Assembly: GCA_022539475.1 (NCBI GenBank)
Contig: VCMS01000050.1
Location: forward strand, 206,932-270,931
Direction of reading: 5' to 3'
Length of the DNA: 64,000 nucleotides
Source of the DNA: Gracilaria domingensis
Lineage: Eukaryota > Rhodophyta > Florideophyceae > Gracilariales > Gracilariaceae
The notes beneath the pieces are model-generated. The model made no database searches. It was not told the DNA's origin and saw only the letters and a program-made list of their open reading frames with translations. A program made the translations under genes and the position numbers. Of the stretch, positions 33,604 to 43,640 are shown one piece after another. Numbering within the stretch: position 1 is the first letter of the stretch; every line of letters starts with the position of its first letter.

Positions 33604-34449
33604 TTAACACCCTTTCATGTTATCTACGTTTTTAGGCGCAATTACCAGGATGGCCAAACCGTTGGGTGCCTCCATTCCATTATCCGCCTCGACTAGATTT
33701 TTCTTAAGATCGGCAAACATTGGGTCGCTTTGGATGTCCTTCACCAGGGTATGCGACGCAAATGCAAATGCATGGGGGTTGGCGTTAGCCCCGGCCATTG
33801 ACGTTGTACTGGTCGCGTAAACATTTGTAACATATCGCTTCTGCTTGTACAAAAGTCCGGTCACAAAGGGTGGCAACTCGTCCAAGATAAAATTCACAGC
33901 ATGCGACATGCGTTGCGCCATAAATCTACTATTTGGAGCCCTTCGATTGATGAATTCCATAGCAATCTCGTCAATCCGTTGTCGGAAAGATGTATTCCTG
34001 TTATAATACTCATGTATAATCAATTCTTGTTTGGCCTTGTTCTCGTCCAACATATCGTCCCATCGAATAACGGTGATCTTCTCGCTGCCGGACGTATCAA
34101 TGGCATCGGATATCGATTTAACATACACGTTGCCGAGTTCTAGAGCCGTTTGGCGAGCCTTTTCGGGACATATTTCTTGGCTTTTGCTCTTTTTCTTTAT
34201 CGCCATTATATCATGACGGAGGGGTGAGTCGACGATAACAACCAAAGAAGGATAAGGCAGCGATTCCAGGAATTGGACTACACTTCGTGCCCCATTGGGT
34301 TCCATCAAGGGCGATTTTGTCAGCACGCTAATTGTTACGAATACGCCAGGTTCATTGAGCATCTCTTCATTGACGTCGAACAAAAAGTGGAGCCCCGCTT
34401 CTTGGTGTCCCTCAGGTTCACTTACTCTGACTTTCGACATCGATGGCAT
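33604..34449 (-). CDS. Putative tRNA-dependent cyclodipeptide synthase-like protein
   Basis: This intact 281-residue ORF resembles cyclodipeptide synthases (CDPS), class-I aaRS-like enzymes that join two aminoacyl groups from tRNAs into a cyclic dipeptide. 'GVFVTISVLTKSP' fits the strand carrying the nucleophilic Ser (Ser41). The helix 'HAVNFILDELPPF' fits the family's Y-x3-E-x-P helix, with Glu191 kept and Phe187 in the Tyr place. Tyr211 lies exactly 20 residues after Glu191, as Tyr202 follows Glu182 in AlbC. Ser41 to Phe187 is 146 residues, against 141 in AlbC. Thr44 and Ala212 occupy the subfamily-defining positions, fitting neither NYH nor XYP. 'EKARQTALELG' and 'ITVIRWDDM' also fit the fold. 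No tailoring enzyme is adjacent. Codon use is ordinary and there are no introns. Function is inferred. Confidence 0.5.
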   Translation of the reverse strand: MPSMSKVRVSEPEGHQEAGLHFLFDVNEEMLNEPGVFVTISVLTKSPLMEPNGARSVVQFLESLPYPSLVVIVDSPLRHDIMAIKKKSKSQEICPEKARQTALELGNVYVKSISDAIDTSGSEKITVIRWDDMLDENKAKQELIIHEYYNRNTSFRQRIDEIAMEFINRRAPNSRFMAQRMSHAVNFILDELPPFVTGLLYKQKRYVTNVYATSTTSMAGANANPHAFAFASHTLVKDIQSDPMFADLKKNLVEADNGMEAPNGLAILVIAPKNVDNMKGC

Positions 34450-34646
34450 GTATAAAGTCGGACTTCTTCACACCAATTTTTTTGTTTGTTGCTTGAAACA
34501 TCAACTCGCATGGACACGACAAAAGCTCGGCACCATCACTTGCTCTTACGCTTTTATCGGTTGCTGCCCATCCGTGAGCTCAATTGTAATTCTAGTCCAA
34601 GGTTCTATTGAATAATCTCGCGCCTTCTCATACAGAAAGGCGTTTG

Positions 34647-34652
34647 TTTATA
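34647..34652 (-). promoter_or_regulatory. Candidate TATA box for the CDPS-like gene
   Basis: TATAAA on the minus strand (within GATATAAACA) lies about 200 bp upstream of the ATG at 34449. No other promoter signal is clear. Confidence 0.3.
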
Positions 34653-34699
34653 TCTTGTTTCAATACGACAGACACATAAACGAGTATACGTATGATACG

Positions 34700-35430
34700 T
34701 GCAGAAGCACGCGAGAGAACAATACGACATGTCCATTCTTACCTTTTACTATTTTCGTGCATCTTATTGAACGGGTGTAACGCCGTTCACAATATTATTG
34801 AGTACAACACATGTCCTGGAAATTTAATGAAAATTCTGGGAGCCGGACATCACGGAATCTTTTCCGAGATCAGTCGTTCATCAGTATGCATGTGTCACAA
34901 GAGACGCGCTTACCCTGTACACAGCTTCAAGCAGATACGTCAAGATGCCCATATTTTTAGATGTCCTTTGAATCAGTTTATTAACCTCTCTCGTCAAAGC
35001 TCTCAGGGCGATCCATACTGCTTCGGGAAGATAAGGAGACCGCGAGCCAGCAATTAATCACAATGCTCTGTTTTTCCGCAAAATAACACTTTCCTCGTTC
35101 AGTGTGTTTCAAAGAGACATCACGTCTCCCAGAGTGGGTGGTGTGTGGGCGATTAACAAGAACTTCACAGAAGGAAGCTCACCACTAAGAGTGAGTGACA
35201 TTCGAGAGCTGCGATGTGTTGAAGGACTGCAAAGGCAATGACGGCCCAGGCGAGGCAAGTTAGGGCTGCTAGAAGCTCATGAATGAATGCCGTTCCCAAT
35301 AAAACTTCCGTCCCAAACAAATCAACTTCCTGGTTCCAGGAAATACAAGTATACAACACTACTACTACTACACCCGAATTTGTGACTGACTGACTAGGGA
35401 GAACAATGAATGACTAATGACTGACTGACT
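34700..35430. other. Spacer with short ORFs only
   Basis: A 121-codon plus-strand frame (34692-35057) and a 64-codon hydrophobic minus-strand frame (35165-35359) show no recognisable motif. TGACTGACTGAC repeats occur at about 35382-35430. Confidence 0.4.
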
Positions 35431-35918
35431 AGCAAATACAATAAAATCTAGTCACATTTAGTCATTTACAGAACAAGTGGCCACAACCACACGTGGCACA
35501 TTGATGACCACCAATATTTCTACACTTTTGTACTATACTAGGTTAAATGCATTTTCAAATTAATTCAAAGTTTTATCTCACTAGCAATAGTATATAGTTA
35601 CTAATTTGTTGAGATGTCCCTCTTTCGAAAAATTTTGCCCTTGTTGTCAAACTTTTGTTCGTTTTGAAAACTTTTTAAAACCTTTGAAGTTTGATATTCA
35701 CATTCGTTGTACTGAATGAATTGAGTTGTTAAAGCCTCTGCAAGTTCACATATATACTTCTGTAACTCAAAACAAGAGATTTGCAGTTTAATTTCTAGGC
35801 AATTACGCCTAGAAAAAGAACCAAGCCAAATGTGAGTAAATGTGACTGACCATGAAATTTTAGTAGTGACTTTGACTTTTATTTTTGCTCAAAAATCTAG
35901 TCACAAATACGGCCCTGA
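35431..35918. repeat. AT-rich interspersed repeat, copy 2 (empty MITE site)
   Basis: It is homologous to 12789-13879 without the MITE. TCTAGTCACATTTAGTCATT at 35447-35466 is the uninterrupted site. Both copies end in ACGGCCCTG. Confidence 0.65.
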
Positions 35919-36388
35919 CTACTATACCTATTTGCAATTGCAAATCACGGTTCACGGAAGTTATAGGCCATCAAATTCCCGTACCCTTGGGTATTGGATG
36001 GGTAGCTTCTGGACTTTCGCGAAAGTTCTTGACTACATGAGCTGAGCTTCGGCGCTCGGAGCTTACATTGTAATGGCTATTGTGCACCACCTGACCTGGG
36101 AAGTCTGATTCTGAATAAAAGGGAATCTAGAACTGTTGAAGTGATATCGGTGTCTCGAATGTTATCCTGTGCAGTATGGCAACCAAATGTGTTCTCCTTG
36201 ATCTCGAGATCACCTATGACTTGTCATCAGAACCACAGACAAGACGATGGTCCGAAGAGGACAGGCATATTTCATCTATCTTACCGCGTAGAGATTTCAA
36301 TACTGCAATCCATCTCACTGAATAGTTGGGAGTAGGAAGGTGTCCTTTCTTCAAAACAAAAAGAGGATCTTTTGTCTCTTAGGCCTAA

Positions 36389-36601
36389 GGCCTTTTCTAC
36401 ACCGGGACATGGACACGCAAATCTGGCACAAGTGTACCATAAAAATAAAAGCAAATCAACCTTGCCGGCAGAAAAATTAAAAACAAATCTGACAGAACGA
36501 TTTTTGAAGTGTCTCTTCAGTGGGGTCGCTCAAGAAGCGACCCCAAAATTGTGGACAATAGACAGCTGCAAATCTGTCCATGTCCCGGTGTAGAAAGGGC
36601 C
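36389..36601. mobile_element. PIF/Harbinger-like MITE, copy 1 (213 bp)
   Basis: Terminal inverted repeats of about 28 bp start GGCCTTTTCTACACCGGG. The flanks are TAA (left) and TTA (right). A central hairpin, GGGGTCGCT with AGCGACCCC, is present. The sequence is almost identical to 45285-45498. There is no coding capacity. Confidence 0.8.
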
Positions 36602-38740
36602 TTACATTGCTTTTCACAACATGATCATTTGTATGAGTAACAACAAATATGCCAAATATTATTTCAAAAATTCAAATTTAAAGATATAGAAACAAATTTA
36701 TCTTTTCTTGAAATATGTTACAATACTCACTATAGAGATCTGGGGGGAATGGCGATCTGCAGCTCGTTGACACGACACTCACCGTGAACCTCTGGACTTG
36801 TCGGGACCCATAAAGCTCATTTTTGTAGAACGGAAGTTTTGGTGGGGAGAGCGATCATTCAGCCGCGGACAGCAACTACTTAGGGCCGCCGCGGTCATCG
36901 AATCTGCTGTGCATGATTCCCAACCTTTCCTACTCATTCGAACCTTGGGGTCTTGATTGGGGTTTTGAAGCACTTGCACCACAAACCCTGGGAGCACTGA
37001 CGTCCGATGGATCGCATTAGACTATTGAACGCCAAAGTTTGGCTTTGTGCAGTAGCAGAAAAACATGAGCGTTTGCTTCTCTTACTCTCCTACGGTCATG
37101 AAATAATTAGATCGCTCTGAGAACTTTACGAGAGAGACGCAACAAAGTTAGAAACTTCTGAACAGGTATGATTTATGCTAAATGAAACATATTCAGAACA
37201 TTTACGCTCGTAAATACGAGTGTTTGTTAACAATTAAAACTACAAAGAAGTGAGAGCCCGCTCGAGCCTTAGCTCGGTGTTAGTCAAGACGGGTTGCTGG
37301 AGCGGAGACGGCGGCACAGCGGGCGAGGGACAGGTAAAAGGAGCAGGCTGCAAGAAATCTCAGGAGGTCTCTCTCTGAGTCTGCCCCCGGACTCAGCGTT
37401 CTTCTGCTCGAGTCCGGGCTTTTATTGTGCCTCCTTCGGGCAGTGCGGGGAAATTTGAGCCCCTTTAGGTGGCTCCCAAAAAGGAAACTGCATTCTATCA
37501 CTATGGATTTTCCGGACGAGGAAATAGATTTATTGGAAAATTTGGGAACTGTGACTGGATCCTTGCTCGTCCTGCCCGCTGCCAGTTCTGTACTTATGGA
37601 AGTCGTCGGAGCGGCAGCGGGCAGTTGATTCCGACCAGCATCAATCCATCACAACCTTCTACGACTTCGACGAAGGGTCTTTCAGAGATCTGTTTTTTTT
37701 TCCCACCCACCCTCACCTGTAGCTTTTTTTCAGGGACATGACGCATCTTCTAGATGCTCGTGTAGCTAGATTACTTTGTAATCGAGCTGGTGTTTTTCAG
37801 TCTTTACTGAGACACTCTCACCGACACCAAAACAGTAAAGATCGCTCATGGAGCTGTACCCAAGTGAAACAATAAAAATCAGTTGCTTCTTGTGGGACTG
37901 CTCTGCGTAGCTTTCTGCACGGTTACGTACGAGCTGCCAGCTACGCACAGATCAGCATGCGACGCTATCAATTCCCTCGGCACTCGGTCCGGCTTTCCCT
38001 TTCTTTGCATTGGTTATAAATGACAACGATTCTTAGAAGATTTCTGAATATGTATGGTTATTAGCCGTCCTAGAAAACTGCGAACCGTCTGTCGGCAGAT
38101 TCTTCGAACTTTGAAAAGGTAAAGCAACATCTTCTGTACTCCAAAAGTAGGCTCTTTAGTATGCCGCCAAATATCTTCATGTCTACGATGTGGTTGAGTA
38201 TTCGACAAACCTTCTTCTACAACTGCAAGCCAAACGGGAGCGGGAAAGGGCAGATGTCCTTGGTGAAGCTGTAATTTCCCACAAGAAAATTGTGTAGTTA
38301 TGAACGCTCCAGCAAGGTTTTCTGTTGACAAAAATACCAGAATTGTGCCATTTCCGCGCCTCTCCTCCGGTTATGAAATTAATTAAAAAAAATTGGATGG
38401 AGGCTGTAAGACTTCTTGGTACAAGAATATGGGTTTATTACAGTGACCCAGTCCAAGACGGTCTGGGCTTGCGCATGGACACCTCCGTCGCCCCCATCTT
38501 GCTTCGCAGATCAAGACGGGCACGTTGATCGTTTCAGGAGGACAAGTTTGGTTAGTAAGAGCCAACTTGACGAGAAGTCACACTGATTTGGTAGCAACGA
38601 TACCAAATATTCTGTTACAAGACAGAATTCGTGCCCTCCTCCGAATGCACGCCTTTGAGTGCTTGCGAGTCATATACGCGCGCAATGCAACGGCAAGCAA
38701 TGGCGTCGTCGTCATCGGCGCCGGCACACTTCGTCGCAAG
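36602..38740. other. Spacer with no supported gene
   Basis: Frames at 37469-37741 (plus) and 38014-38331 (minus) look somewhat protein-like but carry no recognised motif. A GC-rich patch occurs at 37260-37460. Confidence 0.4.
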
Positions 38741-38752
38741 CTCGAAATATGG

Positions 38753-38813
38753 CATCATGATCTCCACACGTACTCGCCGGTGCCACCGGCGGGTACGTGT
38801 GGAGATCATGATG
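38753..38813. repeat. 61-bp near-perfect palindrome
   Basis: Two 30-bp arms (38753-38782, 38784-38813) with one mismatch flank a single C. The centre reads CGCCGGTGCCACCGGCG. It could extrude a cruciform or form an RNA hairpin. Confidence 0.92.
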
Positions 38814-38964
38814 TCGGCATGTGTGCAGCAAATAGATGAATCTTATTGGCCAATGCCTGTTTGGGAACGGCACGTTGCCACGGAGCGGCATTGTGCGGAA
38901 GCACGGCACGGTGCCACCGTGTTCCGCCGACCCTTTTCCTTCGCTGCTTCCGTTGCTTCGTCCG

Positions 38965-39496
38965 TTGCAGCATCCGTTGCTGCGTCCGTTGGGAGATATC
39001 TTCTGCTCTGTATGCCACTTCTGCGATTTGCCTGCATATTCTGGAGAGGAGGACAATTTGGGTACATCGCAACACCATTCTGGATGACAGTATGGTAATT
39101 TTACACCATGATTTGCTCCTTTTTTTCTTCATCCAGGAAATCTGAGTAGCAGAAAAGCTCACTATCATCGAGCACGCGTACAGATAAAATCTCCAGATGA
39201 ACCACATCTCGTCCTAGACATATTTTATCTCCCTTGCAGCATCCGTTGCTGCGTCCGTTGAGAGATATCTTCTGCTCTGTATGCCATTTCGGCGATTTGC
39301 CTGTAGATTCTGGAGACGAGGACCATATGGACTACTTTGCAACACCATTAATGGTGAATGACAGTATTATACCATGATGTGCTCCATTTTTTCTACATCC
39401 ATTCCAGGAAATCTCAGTATCAGAAAAGCTCACCATCATCGGGCACGCGTATAGATAAAATCTCCAGATGACCCACATCGTCCTAGACATATTTAA
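38965..39496 (+). repeat. 269-bp tandem duplication
   Basis: TTGCAGCATCCGTTGCTGCG at 38965 recurs at 39234. Both copies continue through GAGATATCTTCTGCTCTGTA and end near CGTCCTAGACATATTT. The left copy starts in a short TCCGTTGC-type microrepeat (38945-38993). No gene is evident. Confidence 0.85.
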
Positions 39497-39841
39497 TCTT
39501 TATAGCAAAGAAGAATTAAACCATCTCCCAAATTCAACGTCACGCTCTGTAAAAAACTGTTCCTAACATTACGACGATATTAGATATGCTACTTGTGCGT
39601 GAACGTATACAGAACAATTGTCAGCATTTCATTCTGCGTCAAACACAGGAGGCAACATCACGCATTCCCCATTCACAATGGCGTAGACGACTCGACGAGA
39701 TATCTTCCACAGAATACAGCCACTTCAGCCGTTCCGATCGAATCGATTTGACACCGGCCATCACATCCAGGATCTCACTCCCGCCAGCAAAAAGCCATCA
39801 TGATCCAATCGCTCAACAACCCTACTCGGGTCTCTCTGTGG

Positions 39842-39849
39842 TATAAATA
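39842..39849 (+). promoter_or_regulatory. TATA box of the carbonic anhydrase gene
   Basis: TATAAATA lies 124 bp before the ATG. A CCAAT motif (GATCCAATC) occurs about 40 bp further upstream. Confidence 0.65.
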
Positions 39850-39972
39850 GAAAGCTACCCGCCCGCGGGATCTCAGGAACCATCTCCCCATCTCCCTTCC
39901 TCCAGTACGAACGGAGTCGTTATTACCCGCTTTCTCTCGCAAATCTTCCCTCCACACCCCTGCTCCCCAAAC

Positions 39973-40890
39973 ATGACGCGAACGCTGCTGTCGTTTGCGT
40001 TGGTGCTCTTCGTAATCAACAGGTCGCTGGCAGCGACAACTCCGATCCCAATCGTAGCGCGGCAAGAAGGAGAGTCTGCCGCGTTCTCCTACGACCAGTC
40101 AGCCTCCGATGGCCCGCCGATGTGGCACACTCTCGATGACAGCTACGAGGTGTGCGGCACAGGTCAATCGCAAAGCCCCATCAACGTGCCGTGTCCGGCA
40201 GATCTGCCCGGGCAGCCCGTGCTCCTCGACGGGCCCGTGGTGTCAACGACGTCCGCCATGATGCACATGGAAGGCACTACGCACAATTTTGAGCTGGCGT
40301 GCGCGGAGGAAGGAAGCTGCGGCAGCACCGTGTTCAACGGCGTGGAGCACAACCTGGTGAACATCCACTTCCACTCGCCAAGCGAGCACCACATAGGCGG
40401 AGTGGCGTACCCGCTGGAGGCGCACATGGTGCATGCCTCGGCAAGCGGCGCTCTGTTGGTGCTGTCGGTGATGTTTTCCTACGACGCTGGCGGGGACAAC
40501 TGCCTGACAACAGCGCCGTTTCCAGGCGGAAGCCACGCCGCACTGACGGCCATTCTGACGCGGGGGCGCGTGGGCATCACGGACTTGCGCCTCAACACGG
40601 GCTCGTTCCTGGCGGCCGACACGTCGTTCAGCATGTACTCCGGCTCGCTGACCACGCCGCCGTGCTCGGAGGGCGTGACGTGGCTGCTGGCCAACCGGCG
40701 GCAGACGGTTTCGCCGCGTCAGGTGCAGACTTACCTAGGCATGACTGACAGCGTGCAGTTTGGAAATGCGCGCAACGTGCATCAGCGAAATGGTCGAACC
40801 ATTTCGTTTGCGCGCACCGGCAGCGCAGCCCCGGCCGTTTCTCCAGTTTTGGCATCGCTGCCGTTGAACCTGGCTGCCTTTTTCTCGTGA
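39973..40890 (+). CDS. Secreted alpha-type carbonic anhydrase
   Basis: The enzyme reversibly hydrates CO2 to bicarbonate. The 305-residue protein starts with a signal peptide (residues 1-20, 'LLSFALVLFVI' core). Zinc ligands are His132 and His134 ('NIHFHSPSEH') and His151 ('LEAHMVH'), with Glu138 and Glu149 in the gatekeeper positions. His104 fits the proton-shuttle position. 'YSGSLTTPPCSEGVTW' holds the active-site Thr. Cys61 ('VCGTGQSQSPIN') and Cys231 match the disulfide of extracellular alpha-CAs. The last 20 residues ('VLASLPLNLAAFF') are hydrophobic after small residues and could be a GPI-anchor signal. The ATG has a clear TATA box upstream. Such enzymes supply inorganic carbon or control pH at the algal cell surface. 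It is high in GC and intronless. Confidence 0.93.
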   Translation: MTRTLLSFALVLFVINRSLAATTPIPIVARQEGESAAFSYDQSASDGPPMWHTLDDSYEVCGTGQSQSPINVPCPADLPGQPVLLDGPVVSTTSAMMHMEGTTHNFELACAEEGSCGSTVFNGVEHNLVNIHFHSPSEHHIGGVAYPLEAHMVHASASGALLVLSVMFSYDAGGDNCLTTAPFPGGSHAALTAILTRGRVGITDLRLNTGSFLAADTSFSMYSGSLTTPPCSEGVTWLLANRRQTVSPRQVQTYLGMTDSVQFGNARNVHQRNGRTISFARTGSAAPAVSPVLASLPLNLAAFFS

Positions 40891-40987
40891 TGCACAGTTT
40901 TTTTTATGACAATTGCGTTTATTCCGAAAATCAACGTATTCTTTTTTCTAATAAGAATAATTAAAAACGAATAGGTTATTCCCGAAA

Positions 40988-41467
40988 ATGTCAAAGCGCT
41001 TTTCGTTTTCATCACACTACAAGTGCAAACAAACATGTGTTTGGAATGTACTCTGCCAAGTAGATACATTGGAAGCATTCTCCAAGTCGCCGGCCGCGAA
41101 TGCTGTTGATGGCCACGCAAAAGAATGGTTGCGTGGGAGATTCGGCGCGTCGCCAACTTGCGCGGCGTGCGGCACGGCGGACGGCATGGTGCATGTGTGC
41201 GACGCGCGTCGCGGTGCGCTCGTGAGCTTGCCGTTCCGCTTGGGCGGTGCTGCGCGCCGTGTGGGCGCCCGCGCCGACGGCACACGCGTGCTGCGCCAGT
41301 TGTACAGCGGCCACATCGCACTGTGCGACGTGCAGCTCGCCGCGCGCGTGGGTTTCGGCGCGCTGCTCGCTCGCGAGGACCAAGCCGTGAGCTCCAAGCA
41401 CGTCGCGGGGGGCTGCCGTTTGACTGAATGGTACGCACGGTACTGGTCTGATGTAACACAGACGTAG
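40988..41467 (+). CDS. GC-rich hypothetical protein
   Basis: This 159-codon frame from the ATG at 40988 has GC-rich third positions like the carbonic anhydrase just upstream. The centre reads 'TCAACGTADGMVHVCDARRG', then a short segment and 'GARADGTRVLRQLYSGHIAL', which faintly recalls WD40-type blades (G-x-V-x-V-x-D-x-R-x-G). No firm domain is recognised. Long minus-strand frames overlap it, as is usual in GC-rich DNA, so coding status is uncertain. An inverted repeat (GAGCTACACGCC ... GGCTTGTAGCTC, about 41467-41517) follows the stop codon and could be a 3'-end hairpin. Confidence 0.4.
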   Translation: MSKRFSFSSHYKCKQTCVWNVLCQVDTLEAFSKSPAANAVDGHAKEWLRGRFGASPTCAACGTADGMVHVCDARRGALVSLPFRLGGAARRVGARADGTRVLRQLYSGHIALCDVQLAARVGFGALLAREDQAVSSKHVAGGCRLTEWYARYWSDVTQT

Positions 41468-41913
41468 AGCTACACGCCAATATCACGCCTGATCACCGTG
41501 ATCGGCTTGTAGCTCACGTTCTAGGAGACAGTAGGTCACTCTGTGATGACATGTCCTCAAGCTTGTAGTTTAGTTTGACAGCTAGATAGACATCTACAGC
41601 TACTATAAAGAGAGCGTCAGCCGGCCTTCCCCTCCATCGGAGAAGGCCAGACTTCATCCAACCTCATTGTGTTACATCTGAGAGCGGGCCGATCTGCCTG
41701 GGCTCATTCGAATGCGGGCTCATTCGCACGGGCGAGCGTGCCAACGTATATCTCGAGTCAAGCGCTTCGATTCGCGCCACAACGAGAAAGCGAGGGCGCG
41801 TTCTGGCGCGCGTGCGCTTCTTGCTATCTGTAAGCAAATTTGCCAGCTGTAAGTTGGTTCAACGTCATTAGCTTTGCATCGATCGTGTCTTGTTCGCATT
41901 TCCACGTCATGAA

Positions 41914-42153
41914 ATGACACCAGAGCCCACACTCCTTTCCGTCCTATCGGCGGATTCAGACGGCCATGCTACAACAGCAAAGCATTGGCCTGCCGGGGCG
42001 TGTCAAACACTCTTCCGCTCATTCGCTTCCATCAATTTCCCTGCCGATCACACGGAAGATGTGTTGCGACAAGCTGCACTTCTGGTACAAGCCATTCCAG
42101 CACGACTACCTGCGAAACGGCTCGCAGAATATCGGAAACTTCTGTGTCCATGA
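41914..42153 (+). CDS. Small hypothetical ORF
   Basis: The ATG at 41914 opens 79 codons rich in Ala, Leu and Arg ('VLRQAALLVQAIPARLPAKR'), ending TGTCCATGA. No family or signal peptide is visible. It lies 315 bp upstream of the Cys-rich gene in the same direction and may be untranslated leader. Confidence 0.2.
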   Translation: MTPEPTLLSVLSADSDGHATTAKHWPAGACQTLFRSFASINFPADHTEDVLRQAALLVQAIPARLPAKRLAEYRKLLCP

Positions 42154-42467
42154 TCGCTTCCCATGTCCACTCAACTGCAGGCCATCAATGCATCTTCTCG
42201 TAAATCCTTCCAACTATTGTCGACTTGGAAAGCACAGCTAGATAAAACTCCGCCTATCTCCTTTGTCAAATTCTGCTACCACACTACACCTCTCTTCAAC
42301 CATGCAGCATCGCACTTGAAGACTAAATCACACACTCTTAGACGACAGGAACGTACTTGACGTGTGCGTAAAAGACCAGCAGCTTGAATATTCCGAGCTT
42401 GACCCTCTGCCATCGCTCGCAACAGCACCTTTCCAACATCAAATCATCACGAAAAAGCCAGCTGCAA

Positions 42468-43394
42468 ATGACTCCATCGCATCTATTTATTCTTTGCGCC
42501 CTTTTCTTCTGTAGATCGTTTGCTAGCCCGCCTTGCGAGCCTGGATACATTGACTATAACTGGGACGGTAACTGTACAATCTGTGAGCCAGGATCGTACG
42601 ACACCGGCTACGGAAGTTGTGAGCCATGTGCGTCTAACCTGTTTCAGTCAGAATCTGGTCAAACGCAGTGCAATCCATGCCCTGCAAACACAAGCTCTCT
42701 CAGCGGCGCAACAGAATGCGTCTCCTGCCCCCCAGGACAAAGCTTAATGTACGAAACAAATGAATGTGGAACCTGTCCCCCTGGAATGTATTTTCTTGAC
42801 TCCGCATGCACCTCGTGTTACGCAGGCTTCTTCAAAGCTGGAGAGGGACTGGGTCCTTGTCTACCGTGTCCAAGAAATTCCTTCTCTCGAAGTGAAGCTT
42901 CCGAATGTATTCCTTGTCCAGAGGGTCAGGCACTGATGGGCGACGGTTCTTGTGGCACTTGTCCGCCTGGGAAGTTCTATGCACCCTCCTCCTTTGAGTG
43001 CGTAGATTGTTATCCTGGCACGTATATGGATTCTGAGAATGTTTTGCAGCATTGTTTTCCGTGCAGTGGGAATTCGTTTTCTAATCGAGACTCTACTGGA
43101 TGTGTCAAATGCCCCATTGGAAAGGTTTTCATCAGAAACTTCGGAAATTGTGGGACGTGTGCACCCGGCACGTTCTACAGCGATTTGGGGCAAACTTGTG
43201 TGCATTGTTCGGTCAACCAATTCAGTGTTAATGAGAATGAGCGCCATTGCACGGACTGTGCGCCAGGCACCTTTGCGAGGCGGGGTGAGACCACATGTTT
43301 TGCATGTCCGCGGGGTCATGTCTATCTTTCGGATACGGATGATTGTGGAGAGTGTGGCCGATACTATGACATTCATGAGGCTCGCTGTTTCTAA
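42468..43394 (+). CDS. Secreted Cys-rich protein with ephrin-receptor-like repeats
   Basis: The ATG at 42468 gives 308 residues; the frame is open upstream but has no ATG. Residues 1-20 form a signal peptide ('LFILCALFFC'). The rest is a chain of about 40-residue modules with C-x2-C pairs and the phrases 'CPPGQ', 'CPPGMYF', 'CPPGKFY', 'CAPGTFY' and 'CAPGTFARRG', matching GCC2/GCC3 (ephrin-type receptor-like) repeats. Each module should carry paired disulfides and act in the secretory route or extracellular matrix. There is no transmembrane segment or kinase domain, so it is a repeat-only secreted protein. Similar repeat-only proteins are common in algae and protists. Ligand and role are unknown. 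Confidence 0.85.
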   Translation: MTPSHLFILCALFFCRSFASPPCEPGYIDYNWDGNCTICEPGSYDTGYGSCEPCASNLFQSESGQTQCNPCPANTSSLSGATECVSCPPGQSLMYETNECGTCPPGMYFLDSACTSCYAGFFKAGEGLGPCLPCPRNSFSRSEASECIPCPEGQALMGDGSCGTCPPGKFYAPSSFECVDCYPGTYMDSENVLQHCFPCSGNSFSNRDSTGCVKCPIGKVFIRNFGNCGTCAPGTFYSDLGQTCVHCSVNQFSVNENERHCTDCAPGTFARRGETTCFACPRGHVYLSDTDDCGECGRYYDIHEARCF

Positions 43395-43547
43395 TGCACC
43401 GACTACGACAAAACAATACTTCCAGAGCCTTTTGAGGACGGGATTCCTTCGAACCATGATCCGAAACCCAGGCTGAAAATGAATCAAGAATAGAAAGGAT
43501 AACATCCTCCCTGTGCTTTCGCAGTGGTGCACAGTAACCCTTGTCGG

Positions 43548-43640
43548 GTACATGGAAGAGATCTATTCCATGTGCAAATTCCCTTGGAAGTGTACATGGA
43601 AGAGCTATTCCATTTGGAAGAGCACCTCTTCCATGAATAC
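43548..43640. repeat. Short inverted/direct repeats of CATGGAAGAG
   Basis: CATGGAAGAGATCTATTCCATG (43551-43572, nearly palindromic) is followed by ACATGGAAGAGCTATTCCAT and TTGGAAGAGCACCTCTTCCA. The elements could fold into successive hairpins. Confidence 0.6.

Noticed and set aside
33604-34449. CDPS-like ORF as a class-I aminoacyl-tRNA synthetase fragment
   Set aside because: No HIGH or KMSKS motif, and the length fits a stand-alone CDPS.
40243-40855. Minus-strand ORFs over the carbonic anhydrase
   Set aside because: Shadows of a GC-rich gene whose plus strand has clear catalytic motifs.
40782-41486. 234-codon minus-strand ORF
   Set aside because: It spans the end of the carbonic anhydrase and the next gene with Arg/Ala-rich shadow composition.
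42861-43553. 230-codon minus-strand ORF
   Set aside because: Shadow of the Cys-rich gene.
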